Of a stretch of DNA of 47,003 bases, positions 1-7,621 are shown in pieces; position 1 is the first letter of the stretch; each line of letters opens with the position of its first letter. The DNA is taken from the NCBI GenBank assembly GCA_038230775.1, contig JBBRMQ010000002.1, positions 1 through 47,003 on the forward strand, written 5' to 3'. This DNA is from JBBRMQ01 sp038230775 (GTDB lineage Bacteria; Acidobacteriota; Thermoanaerobaculia; Gp7-AA8). The notes beneath the pieces were generated by a model. The model ran no database searches, was not told the DNA's origin, and was given only the letters and a program-made list of their open reading frames with translations. Made by a program: the position numbers and the translations under genes.

Positions 1-215
1 AGGAGATATGGATGCTCGGCCCCGCTCGCGTCGTGGAAGCGAAGATCTTCGAGACCACCGGTGAGTTGGTAGGTGCGATGGTTTCCGTCGGCGGTGATCG
101 TGTAGCGAAGCGGTGCGGCGCCGGTCAAGACAGGGGCATCAGGCTCCAGCCGATTCGGTCCTACCGCGGGTGTCACAGTGCGTTGCACGATGGCGAGCAA
201 CAGACTGGCGATCAC
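1..215 (-). CDS. DUF3999 family protein, N-terminal part (runs off the left edge)
   Basis: About 71 codons are visible, read on the minus strand from a GTG at 215. The product starts with a hydrophobic signal-like stretch (VIASLLLAIVQ) and continues with 'LRYTITADG', 'YQLTGGLEDLRFHDASG' and 'HPYLL', which resembles the start of DUF3999 envelope proteins. The GTG overlaps the TGA of the upstream DUF2339 gene in a GTGA arrangement (4 bp), so translation is probably coupled. In known genomes DUF3999 and DUF2339 genes are often adjacent, which supports both calls. No biochemical role is established for the family. The start is fairly safe because the overlap leaves little choice; the rest of the protein cannot be judged. 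Confidence 0.75.
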   Translation of the reverse strand, partial: MIASLLLAIVQRTVTPAVGPNRLEPDAPVLTGAAPLRYTITADGNHRTYQLTGGLEDLRFHDASGAEHPYL

Positions 216-3200
216 GACATCTCCTGCGCCGCCTCGGCGCGCGTCGTCTTCATGACGAAGCGCTGCAGCAGCACGCCGACGAGCACCAGCGACGCCGCGA
301 GGCCGAGCAGCGATCCGACGCGATAGAGGCCGCCGAGCCGTGCGAGGTCGTGCAGGAAACATTTCAGCACGGTCGTCAGGAGCAGCAGGATCGCCGCAAC
401 GCGCGCGGCGCGACTGTGGAGGATGAGCCCCGCAACGAGCATCGCCACCGCGAACACGGCCCAGCCGATCGTATAGGTCAGGTCCTGCGCCAGCGATGAC
501 GAGAAGAAGTTGAACGTCAGCGTGCGGCCCTTCGAGTAGAAGTCGGCAATCTCGATATTGACCAGAAAGAACAGAAGGATAGTTCCGCAGGAGGTGAGCG
601 CGGGCACCGCCCAAGGCGCACCTTGCGACTTCGGCAGAAACCGCGCGGCGGCGAAGAATGCGAGTGCGGCCACGAGATACGTGTAGAGGTACCAGTTCAC
701 GATCGCGGTGTGCATGACTGGGTGGTAGGCGAAGACCGCACGATTGAAGACCAGCCGGATGAACACCGCCGCGAAAAGCGCGGACGACCACAGCAGCAGA
801 CCGCGGTGAGGAATGCGCGTGAACAACCACACGAGCGCCGCGGCTTCGAGCGACCAGGCAATCGTGATCCATTGCTTCTCGAGCTGCAGCGGAATGGCGA
901 CGGTAATGAACGCCAGCGCCGCCGCCGCGACGAGAGCGAGCCGGTTGAGCGTCCGTTCCTGCGGTCCTTCGATGCGCAACAGCCGAAGGAGCAGAGCCAT
1001 CATCACGAGCGCCTGAAACACGGGCAGCAAACCGATGGCGTATCCGAAGCCGGCCGAGACAATCGCCTGGCGTGCGAAGAAGAAAAACGGCACGCTCGCG
1101 AGGACGGCGCCGAGAAACGGTTGCATCGCGCGCTTGGCCCGAGGACCGAGCAAGAGCGGATAGAGAACGAACGGCATGTACAGCGCGGTAGCGAACCCGA
1201 GTTGCTGCGCAAATCCGTGCGTGCGAGCGAGTCCTGTCGCGAGCGCGAAGAAGGCCACCGCGATCGGAGATACGGTGTGCTCCTCGGTGATCCATGCGAT
1301 CACCAGAAGCATGATGAGAATCACGACGTGCGTCGCCAGCAACGTCGCAAAGAGAGGCGTATGTGCCGTCACGCCGGCGACGATCGCGACCACGTCGCCC
1401 AGGAATAGGGCGACGAGAGCGGCGAGGGAGTAGATTCGATTGAGGCGGAACCAGACGACCGCGATGGCCGCGACGGCCAATGCGGCAGCGAGCGCCACGT
1501 TCGGCCACGGCGCCACGGTGGCGCCGGTGGCCCAGATCATCAACACGAACTGCGATGCCGCCATGGCGGCGACCATCAGCTTGTCGCGACGCGCATAGAT
1601 CGCCGCGACACCGATCGCGAGATCGAGAACAAACAGGACTGCAAAGAGGGGCCACGGCGGAATCGAGAGACTCTTCTGGGCCGCAATCGCCAGAAGGAAC
1701 ATGTGTCCCGCGAGCGCGAGAAACGTCGCGTTCCCGAAGTCGTCGGCGTCACGTGACGCCCAGACGTTGCCGGCGAGGACCAGCAACGCAAAGCCGCCGA
1801 TGACGGCCAGCGCAGGAACCAGGTTGCCGATCGAGATCGACGTCGCGCACCAGACTGCGATCACGATCCACGAGAGCAGAATGCCTGCCGCCGCGAACAC
1901 CGGATGCGATGTCGATCTCGCCTCGGCCAGAGCGCCAGCATTCACCACCGCGAGCAGCAGCGCGAGACCCCACAAGGCGCTCTTCGCGACCGGACCGGCG
2001 GCGAGGAAGAACAGCATTCCAATGACGCAGAAGAGAAGAACCGTGTTTGCGGGGCCGGTCGCGAACCTGCGCCCCATTCGTTTTGCGACGATCGGGATTC
2101 CGAGGAAGAACAAGGCAAAGACGCCGTAGATCGTGAGTGCCTGCAGCAGTCTTTCTGGTGCGAGATATTTCGCCGACCATACGGCCTCCGCCGCGATCGT
2201 CAGAAACGCGGCGACGAAATAGAGCGCCGGGACGCTGTGCATGAGCGCGTAGGCGCACACGATCGCAAAGAGCACGAACAGGGTCCCGAAGAGCAGGTAC
2301 GGCGTCGCAGTTGCGCGATCGAGTGAAGCGAGCGCGGGAAACATGAAGAACAGCAGCGGCGCAACCGTGAGCTTCGTCGATGGCATGAAGTGCGACGCGA
2401 CCAGCTGCGCCAGCACGAAGGCGGAGACCCACGCGAGAATCACAGGCCAGGCGTTCGTTGTGTACGACACGCTCGTCCAGATCGCGAAGACGATGACCGC
2501 CGTCGCACCACCCAGCGTGTGCAGCCATTGTGGTCCACGGAAGATGGCGATCAGCGACAGGCCGATCATCACCATGAGAAGAAACGCGAACAGCACGGTG
2601 TAACGGCTCGCGTACGCCGGAACGGCGGAAGCCACCACGGCAAAGAGAAGCGGCAGAGTGGCGCCCGCCAGTGCGGCGGTATCAAACGTAGGCTGCTTGT
2701 CGTCGTGCTTGCGTCCGACCCAGAGCGATGCTGCGGCCGTCGCTCCGAACACGATGAAGATGGCGGCGGCCAGCGGCAACTGCCCCGGCGTGAGGTACTT
2801 CGTGATCCACGCCCATTGATAGATCGCCGTGAACACGACGGTGATTGCAGTGAGCACCGGCCAGCGTTTGGACGTCGCAACCCACGCCATCCCGACATTG
2901 AGCAGGAGCAGGTACGAGAAGAGACCGATCGCGCGATTCTCCCCGCTGGACAACAGTGCCGGCGTTGCGAATCCGCCTAACAACCCCAGAAGGGCGATGA
3001 AAATCGAATCGCGCCGGATCGAAAGCATCACCGCGACCGCAGTGACAACGAGCATCAGCCCGAATACCGCGGTGGATGGCATCAGGTGCCACAGCGCGTG
3101 GATGGCGAAGAGAGTCGCGTACAGGATCGCGATTCCCGCGCCGTCGAGCGCGTTGACCGTGAACGTGTAGTCGCGGGCGATACGCAGCTCGCAGACGACG

Positions 3201-3880
3201 AGAAGCGCGATGCCGGTGAGGAGTCCGATGGTCGCGCGAACCGTCGGGCTGAGCCAGCCGTGCTCGACCGAGTAGCGCAGGAAGAAAATCGCGGCCAGAA
3301 CGAGCGCGATGCCCGCGATCCAGGAGAAAAGCTTCACGCCGACGAGCGCCTCCCAGTCGAACGGCTGCTTGGGCGGCTTGGGTTTGGCGGGCGGAACGGA
3401 TTCGCGCGCAGCCGCGGGAAGCGGGACGACGGTCGGCTCTCTGGCGGACTCCGTTGCGGGTTCGGTCGCGGACTGGGTTGCCGGTCGCCGGTCGCCGGTC
3501 GCCGGTGAAGCTGCGTAGCTTGCGGCGATTGGGACAACGATCGGTTCAGGATTTGGCGGGACTGCTGGCGTCGGCTTCACGACTTCCAGAGGAGGCGTGG
3601 TTGTGGGCAAGCCGGTCTCCCCGGCGACCGGAGACCGGAGACCGGCGACCGAACTCGCGGCCGACTCCGCAACTGGCTCAGTAAAAGACGCGCCCGCTTC
3701 CGGCGCGGCAGCCACGGTCTGTCGCCAGTATTGACGGACCCAGCGGTGGAGGTCGGACAGATTCGTCCTCAACTGATCGACTTCAGCGGTGAGAGCCTTC
3801 GCCCTCCGGTTTGCCGCCACGGCAAGTACGAACGCGGCAATAGCCAGCAGAGCGAAGAGGAACGACATCCCGGAATCCAT
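212..3880 (-). CDS. DUF2339 multi-spanning membrane protein
   Basis: This is a 1222-residue protein. Residues 5-25 form a membrane helix, followed by a short coiled coil to about residue 50, then a Pro/Ala/Thr-rich linker to about 170. The rest is an almost continuous series of hydrophobic helices (well over twenty), with 'SWIAGIALVLAAIFFLRYSV' marking the first of the main block. This layout is typical of DUF2339 membrane proteins, whose function is unknown. The gene is translationally coupled to the DUF3999 gene downstream. The linker contains two GC-rich repeat tracts in opposite orientation (3481-3506 and 3621-3651) that look like an in-frame palindromic insertion. An alternative start exists four codons in (MSFLFALL). 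No clear ribosome binding site precedes either start. Confidence 0.9.
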   Translation of the reverse strand: MDSGMSFLFALLAIAAFVLAVAANRRAKALTAEVDQLRTNLSDLHRWVRQYWRQTVAAAPEAGASFTEPVAESAASSVAGLRSPVAGETGLPTTTPPLEVVKPTPAVPPNPEPIVVPIAASYAASPATGDRRPATQSATEPATESAREPTVVPLPAAARESVPPAKPKPPKQPFDWEALVGVKLFSWIAGIALVLAAIFFLRYSVEHGWLSPTVRATIGLLTGIALLVVCELRIARDYTFTVNALDGAGIAILYATLFAIHALWHLMPSTAVFGLMLVVTAVAVMLSIRRDSIFIALLGLLGGFATPALLSSGENRAIGLFSYLLLLNVGMAWVATSKRWPVLTAITVVFTAIYQWAWITKYLTPGQLPLAAAIFIVFGATAAASLWVGRKHDDKQPTFDTAALAGATLPLLFAVVASAVPAYASRYTVLFAFLLMVMIGLSLIAIFRGPQWLHTLGGATAVIVFAIWTSVSYTTNAWPVILAWVSAFVLAQLVASHFMPSTKLTVAPLLFFMFPALASLDRATATPYLLFGTLFVLFAIVCAYALMHSVPALYFVAAFLTIAAEAVWSAKYLAPERLLQALTIYGVFALFFLGIPIVAKRMGRRFATGPANTVLLFCVIGMLFFLAAGPVAKSALWGLALLLAVVNAGALAEARSTSHPVFAAAGILLSWIVIAVWCATSISIGNLVPALAVIGGFALLVLAGNVWASRDADDFGNATFLALAGHMFLLAIAAQKSLSIPPWPLFAVLFVLDLAIGVAAIYARRDKLMVAAMAASQFVLMIWATGATVAPWPNVALAAALAVAAIAVVWFRLNRIYSLAALVALFLGDVVAIVAGVTAHTPLFATLLATHVVILIMLLVIAWITEEHTVSPIAVAFFALATGLARTHGFAQQLGFATALYMPFVLYPLLLGPRAKRAMQPFLGAVLASVPFFFFARQAIVSAGFGYAIGLLPVFQALVMMALLLRLLRIEGPQERTLNRLALVAAAALAFITVAIPLQLEKQWITIAWSLEAAALVWLFTRIPHRGLLLWSSALFAAVFIRLVFNRAVFAYHPVMHTAIVNWYLYTYLVAALAFFAAARFLPKSQGAPWAVPALTSCGTILLFFLVNIEIADFYSKGRTLTFNFFSSSLAQDLTYTIGWAVFAVAMLVAGLILHSRAARVAAILLLLTTVLKCFLHDLARLGGLYRVGSLLGLAASLVLVGVLLQRFVMKTTRAEAAQEMS
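3481..3651. repeat. GC-rich inverted repeat inside the DUF2339 linker
   Basis: Two tracts built from a CCGGTCGCCGGT-type unit sit at 3481-3506 and 3621-3651 in opposite orientation, about 115 bp apart. Both are in frame and are translated as low-complexity peptides ('SPATGDRRPATQ' and 'VAGLRSPVAGETG'). They lie in the disordered linker of a membrane protein, where an insertion would be tolerated. The arrangement fits a palindromic mobile repeat or its remnant; a simple tandem-repeat expansion is the alternative. Confidence 0.6.
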
Positions 3881-3974
3881 GGCGGACCAGCCGAGGATAC
3901 GCTCAAAATCTCCTCGCGTTGGTGCTAGAGTTATTTGAAATTTAGAGGCTCAACAAAGCGTCGAATGAGGTGCC

Positions 3975-4319
3975 ATGGAGAAGTCCGCGCGACCAGATTT
4001 ATTGCCCGGCGTTTCACCGATCGGAGTCCCTCCACGTGTCGTTGTCGGCTCCGCGCGCGTCATCAGGCGCGCACGTGTCCGGGCAGCGATTCGCGACTGC
4101 GCCGACCTCGTACTCCTCCTGGTGGTCGATGCGTTCTTCATCCGCTGGCCGATGGCGCACGTGCCGCTGCTCAACCGTCATGACTCGGTCGCCGTTCTGA
4201 TCGCGGTCAACGTCCTCGTGGTCGGGTACGTGTGGCTGTCGCGATGGATTCCGCAGTGGCGCGCGCGCCGCGTTTCCTCAACGTGGTGCGGTATCGAGCG
4301 GACGCGATTTCGGCGCTAG
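3975..4319 (+). CDS. Small membrane protein, hypothetical
   Basis: This 114-residue protein has a charged N-terminus, then two likely membrane helices around residues 43-56 ('ADLVLLLVVDAFFI') and 72-90 ('SVAVLIAVNVLVVGYVWLS'), then a basic tail. The ATG at 3975 follows GAGG at 3967-3970, a usable ribosome binding site. The hydrophobic segments and the SD make it a credible gene, not a shadow frame. Its last 42 bp overlap the 3' end of the convergent OPT transporter gene. I do not recognise a family. Confidence 0.6.
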   Translation: MEKSARPDLLPGVSPIGVPPRVVVGSARVIRRARVRAAIRDCADLVLLLVVDAFFIRWPMAHVPLLNRHDSVAVLIAVNVLVVGYVWLSRWIPQWRARRVSSTWCGIERTRFRR

Positions 4320-6671
4320 CAGCACTTCGCGTCCGACGAGATACAACAGCGCGATCAGGATGGCGAACGGAATGCACGACAGCAGATCTGGGTGCGCACC
4401 TTCCACGAACGGATTGTTCTTCGCGATCGCGTCGAGCCTGTCGTTGAAGCTGGCCATCGCCGGAACGCCGGCCATGAAGGCGATCAGGATGCCGGCGATC
4501 GCGCCGCCCGCGATGTAGCCGGAGGCCATCAGCACGCCCGGGCTCTTGTCGCCCTCGGCCGTCAGCTGTTCTTCGGTCAGGTTCATGCCGTGATACTTGC
4601 TGCGCACGTAGCGATCGGTAAGCAAGCGGATCATCCCGCCGATGAAGATCGGGCTGGAGCTGGACAGAGGTAGGTAGACGCCGACCGCAAACGCGAGAGA
4701 CGGAATCCCGGACATTTCGAGGACGAGCGAGATCATCACGCCGAGGAGCACGAGACCCCACGGCAGTTGACGGTTGAGGATGCCCTTGATGATGTACGAC
4801 ATGAGCGTGGCTTTCGGCGCGTCGAACTTCTTCGGCGCCGGCTTGCCGTTCACGAGGAACTTATGGAGGCCATTGATTCCGGGATCGATGAGGTACTGAG
4901 GCGTGCCGTTCGAGTCGACGAGATATTTGATCGCGGTCGCGCCGCCCGGCTCGGAGTGGTGCCAGACGAAATAGTCTTTGCCGTCGAAGGACTCGTGCGC
5001 GGTGAGCTCGGAGGCGTCGGCGTGCAGACTCGCGGGCCAGTTTTCCACCTGCTTCAGCGCTCCGCCTTCCTGGCCCGCGACCGGCTCGGAGCTGACGCGC
5101 GGCAGATACACGCTCGCCGCGCCGTTCAGTTTGAGAAGAATCGGTCCAAGCACCAAAGCCGAAGCCAGCGCGCCGATGAGGATCGCGATCTGCTGATTGC
5201 GCGGCGTCGATCCGACGAGATATCCGGTCTTGAGATCCTGCGACGTCGTGCCGCCGTTCGATGAGGCAATGCAGACGATCGCGCCGATCGAGAGCGCCGT
5301 CACGTAGTACGTCGATCCGGTCCAGCCGATCACCAGGAAGACGAGACACGTGATGAGCAGCGTGGCGACCGTCATTCCTGAGATCGGATTGGACGACGAG
5401 CCGATCTCACCAGTCAGTCGCGATGAAACGGTCACGAAGAGAAAGCCGAGAATCACGATGAGAAGCGCCGCCATGACGCGAGCGCCGATGCCCGTGCCAC
5501 CGACATAGAGCGGATTCGCAAGCGCGATCACCGCGACGAGCGCGAAGCTGCCGGCGAGAACGAGCTTCATGGACAGATCGAGATCCGTCCGCTCCATTCC
5601 AGCGCGCGCGGCGCTGCCGCCGCGGAAATCCTTGATGCCTTCCTTCATGCCGTGCCAGATCGTGGGCAGCGATCGAAGGAGAGAAACGATTCCGCCCGCC
5701 GCCACCGCGCCGGCACCGATGTAGAGGATGTACGCGTTGCGAATCTGTCCCGGCGACATGTCTTTGATCAGGCGCGTCGTCTCGGGCGCCAACGGTGCCG
5801 CGAGTCCGGTGCCGAAGAACTTGATGGCCGGAATCAGCACGAGGTACGCGAGCACGCCGCCCGCGCACATGATCGAAGCAATGCGAGGCCCGATGATGTA
5901 GCCGACGCCGAGGAGTTCCGGCGAGATCTCCGCCGAAACGGAACCCGCGTTGAACGGAGGCCCGAAGACTCTCTCGGGCGTGTCTTTCCATCCGCGGAAC
6001 GCGACGTTCAAGGCTTTGTAGAGAAGTCCGATGCCGAATCCGGTGAAGATCGTCTTGGCGCTCGTGGCCTGGCCGCCGAGGCGCGCCATCTCGCGCTTGG
6101 CGCTCTCGGATGCGTTGGCGATCGACTCATCCGACGCCCCCGCCTTCAACACCTCGGCGCACGCCGTTCCCTCGGGATATTTGAGCGTGGTGTGCTGCGC
6201 GACGATGAGTGCGCGGCGCAGAGGAATCATCATCAGGATGCCGAGCAGGCCGCCGAGAACGGCCACCAGCATGACGCGGGTGATCTCGAGATCGAACCCC
6301 AGAATCATGATCGCAGGCATCGTGACGCCGACGCCGAACGCGATCGACTCGCCTGCCGAGCCCGCGGTCTGCACAATGTTGTTCTCGAGAATCGTCGCGT
6401 CGCGCATCCCGAGTTTTGACAGGATGCGGAACAGGGTGATGGAGATGACGGCGACGGGAATCGACGCGCTGACAGTGAGCCCGACCTTCAGGACCAGGTA
6501 CAGCGACGAAGCACCGAAAATGATGCCGAGGAGCGTTCCGACAATGACCGGAAGAACGGTCAGCTCGCGGAGTTTGACCGCGGCGGGAATGTAGGGTTCG
6601 AAATCCGCGGCTGCAGGCCCATCGGGACGGGCTCCGATGATGTCGGGAAACTCCGTTTGACTCACGCTCAT
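4278..6671 (-). CDS. OPT family oligopeptide transporter
   Basis: This 797-residue protein has about fifteen hydrophobic segments. It opens with the features of the OPT family: 'YIPAAVKLRELTVLPVIVG', a glycine-rich first helix with 'LGIIFGASSLYLVLKVGLTV', and 'TAGSAGESIAFGVG' further in. Family members are proton-coupled importers of oligopeptides or metal chelates in the cytoplasmic membrane; the substrate here cannot be read. Residues from about 515 to 615 form a hydrophilic insertion between membrane segments. The start at 6671 has a GAGGAG ribosome binding site 6-7 bp upstream. A TATACAAT sequence on the minus strand (6702-6709) is a plausible -10 region. The gene stands alone and ends convergently with the small membrane protein at 3975. 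Confidence 0.92.
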   Translation of the reverse strand: MSVSQTEFPDIIGARPDGPAAADFEPYIPAAVKLRELTVLPVIVGTLLGIIFGASSLYLVLKVGLTVSASIPVAVISITLFRILSKLGMRDATILENNIVQTAGSAGESIAFGVGVTMPAIMILGFDLEITRVMLVAVLGGLLGILMMIPLRRALIVAQHTTLKYPEGTACAEVLKAGASDESIANASESAKREMARLGGQATSAKTIFTGFGIGLLYKALNVAFRGWKDTPERVFGPPFNAGSVSAEISPELLGVGYIIGPRIASIMCAGGVLAYLVLIPAIKFFGTGLAAPLAPETTRLIKDMSPGQIRNAYILYIGAGAVAAGGIVSLLRSLPTIWHGMKEGIKDFRGGSAARAGMERTDLDLSMKLVLAGSFALVAVIALANPLYVGGTGIGARVMAALLIVILGFLFVTVSSRLTGEIGSSSNPISGMTVATLLITCLVFLVIGWTGSTYYVTALSIGAIVCIASSNGGTTSQDLKTGYLVGSTPRNQQIAILIGALASALVLGPILLKLNGAASVYLPRVSSEPVAGQEGGALKQVENWPASLHADASELTAHESFDGKDYFVWHHSEPGGATAIKYLVDSNGTPQYLIDPGINGLHKFLVNGKPAPKKFDAPKATLMSYIIKGILNRQLPWGLVLLGVMISLVLEMSGIPSLAFAVGVYLPLSSSSPIFIGGMIRLLTDRYVRSKYHGMNLTEEQLTAEGDKSPGVLMASGYIAGGAIAGILIAFMAGVPAMASFNDRLDAIAKNNPFVEGAHPDLLSCIPFAILIALLYLVGREVLLAPKSRPLDTAPR

Positions 6672-6754
6672 GCGGGTTCTCCTCGTTGCATTGGGCAGGC
6701 CATTGTATAGAAATCAGCAAGTTAGACGGCAGGTAGAGCGGTCTCGTGCGGCGT

Positions 6755-6760
6755 TATGAT
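6755..6760 (+). promoter_or_regulatory. Candidate -10 element of the PEGA-like gene
   Basis: TATGAT lies 9 bp before the ATG at 6770. No convincing -35 hexamer stands at the right distance and no Shine-Dalgarno sequence separates it from the start. If used, the transcript would start at or within a few bases of the ATG. The same geometry recurs upstream of four other genes in this window. Confidence 0.35.
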
Positions 6761-6769
6761 GTTTCCATC

Positions 6770-7621
6770 ATGACAACCTTGATGGTCGCGCTGCTGCTTG
6801 CGGTGAGTGGCAGTCCTTCCCCCGGCGGACGCCTGTACGTGCATGTCCCAATGCAAGGCCTTCAGGTGCTCGTGGACGGTAACGTCGCCGGGACGACGTC
6901 CAATGTTGATGGTGGAGCACTGTTGAAGGGAATCGCCGCTGGCCCGCACCACATCATCGTCCGCACGCCGGACGGCCGGGAGGCGGCCTTCAACGTCAAG
7001 ATTGCCGAAGGGCTGCAGACGGAGATCAACGTCTCGCCGCTCGGCTTTCGCAAGCTGAATCGCCCGGCCGAGGAGTCGGACGCCGGGCTGTTGCGCGTGA
7101 CGTCGATCCCGCTCGACGCGACGGTCGAATTTCACGGCGGCACACGCGAGAATCACGACGCAACCGAGCTGACATTCGACGCAGTGCCGCCTGGCAGATA
7201 CCCGATCGTCGTGACCCTGGGTGGCAAAACGGCTCGAGCCGAGGTCGATGTGCCGAAGGGATCGGCGGTCACGGTCGAGGTGAACTTCAAGACCGCAACG
7301 ATCACGACAATCGAAACCAAGATGCGCCCGCGGCGTCTGCAGGTGAACGACCCCAACGACGCGCTCAAAATGCTGGATGTTCCGTCGCAATGGAAGACCG
7401 CGATTCGGACGGCACTTCCGTCGACTGTACAGATCGTCGACGCTTATGCCGAAGGAAACGCCGTCAAAGTGCGGCTGAAAGTCCCCTCGGAGGACATGGC
7501 GCACGCGCTCTTCCGAAGCGTTTCACGATCATCATCGTTTAGCAGCGTCGAGGTCGCGCGCAACGCGTATCGGGACAAAGTCGGCTGGCTTGTCGACTTC
7601 GCCTTCCACTTCGCGGGATAG
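6770..7621 (+). CDS. PEGA-like exported protein
   Basis: From the ATG at 6770 the product is 283 residues and begins with a signal peptide ('MTTLMVALLLAVSGSPS'). A PEGA-like beta repeat follows at about 22-70 ('GLQVLVDGNVAGTTSNVDGG', 'GIAAGPHHIIVRTPDG') and a second around 105-160 ('TSIPLDATVEFHGG', 'VPPGRYPIVVTLGG'). Such repeats occur in exported or surface proteins, probably as binding or structural modules. The C-terminal 90 residues are not recognised. A GTG 24 bp upstream is in frame, but the ATG gives the better signal peptide. A TATGAT at 6755-6760 lies only 9 bp before the ATG, with no SD between. The last 90 bp overlap the 3' end of uvrA on the other strand. Confidence 0.78.
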   Translation: MTTLMVALLLAVSGSPSPGGRLYVHVPMQGLQVLVDGNVAGTTSNVDGGALLKGIAAGPHHIIVRTPDGREAAFNVKIAEGLQTEINVSPLGFRKLNRPAEESDAGLLRVTSIPLDATVEFHGGTRENHDATELTFDAVPPGRYPIVVTLGGKTARAEVDVPKGSAVTVEVNFKTATITTIETKMRPRRLQVNDPNDALKMLDVPSQWKTAIRTALPSTVQIVDAYAEGNAVKVRLKVPSEDMAHALFRSVSRSSSFSSVEVARNAYRDKVGWLVDFAFHFAG

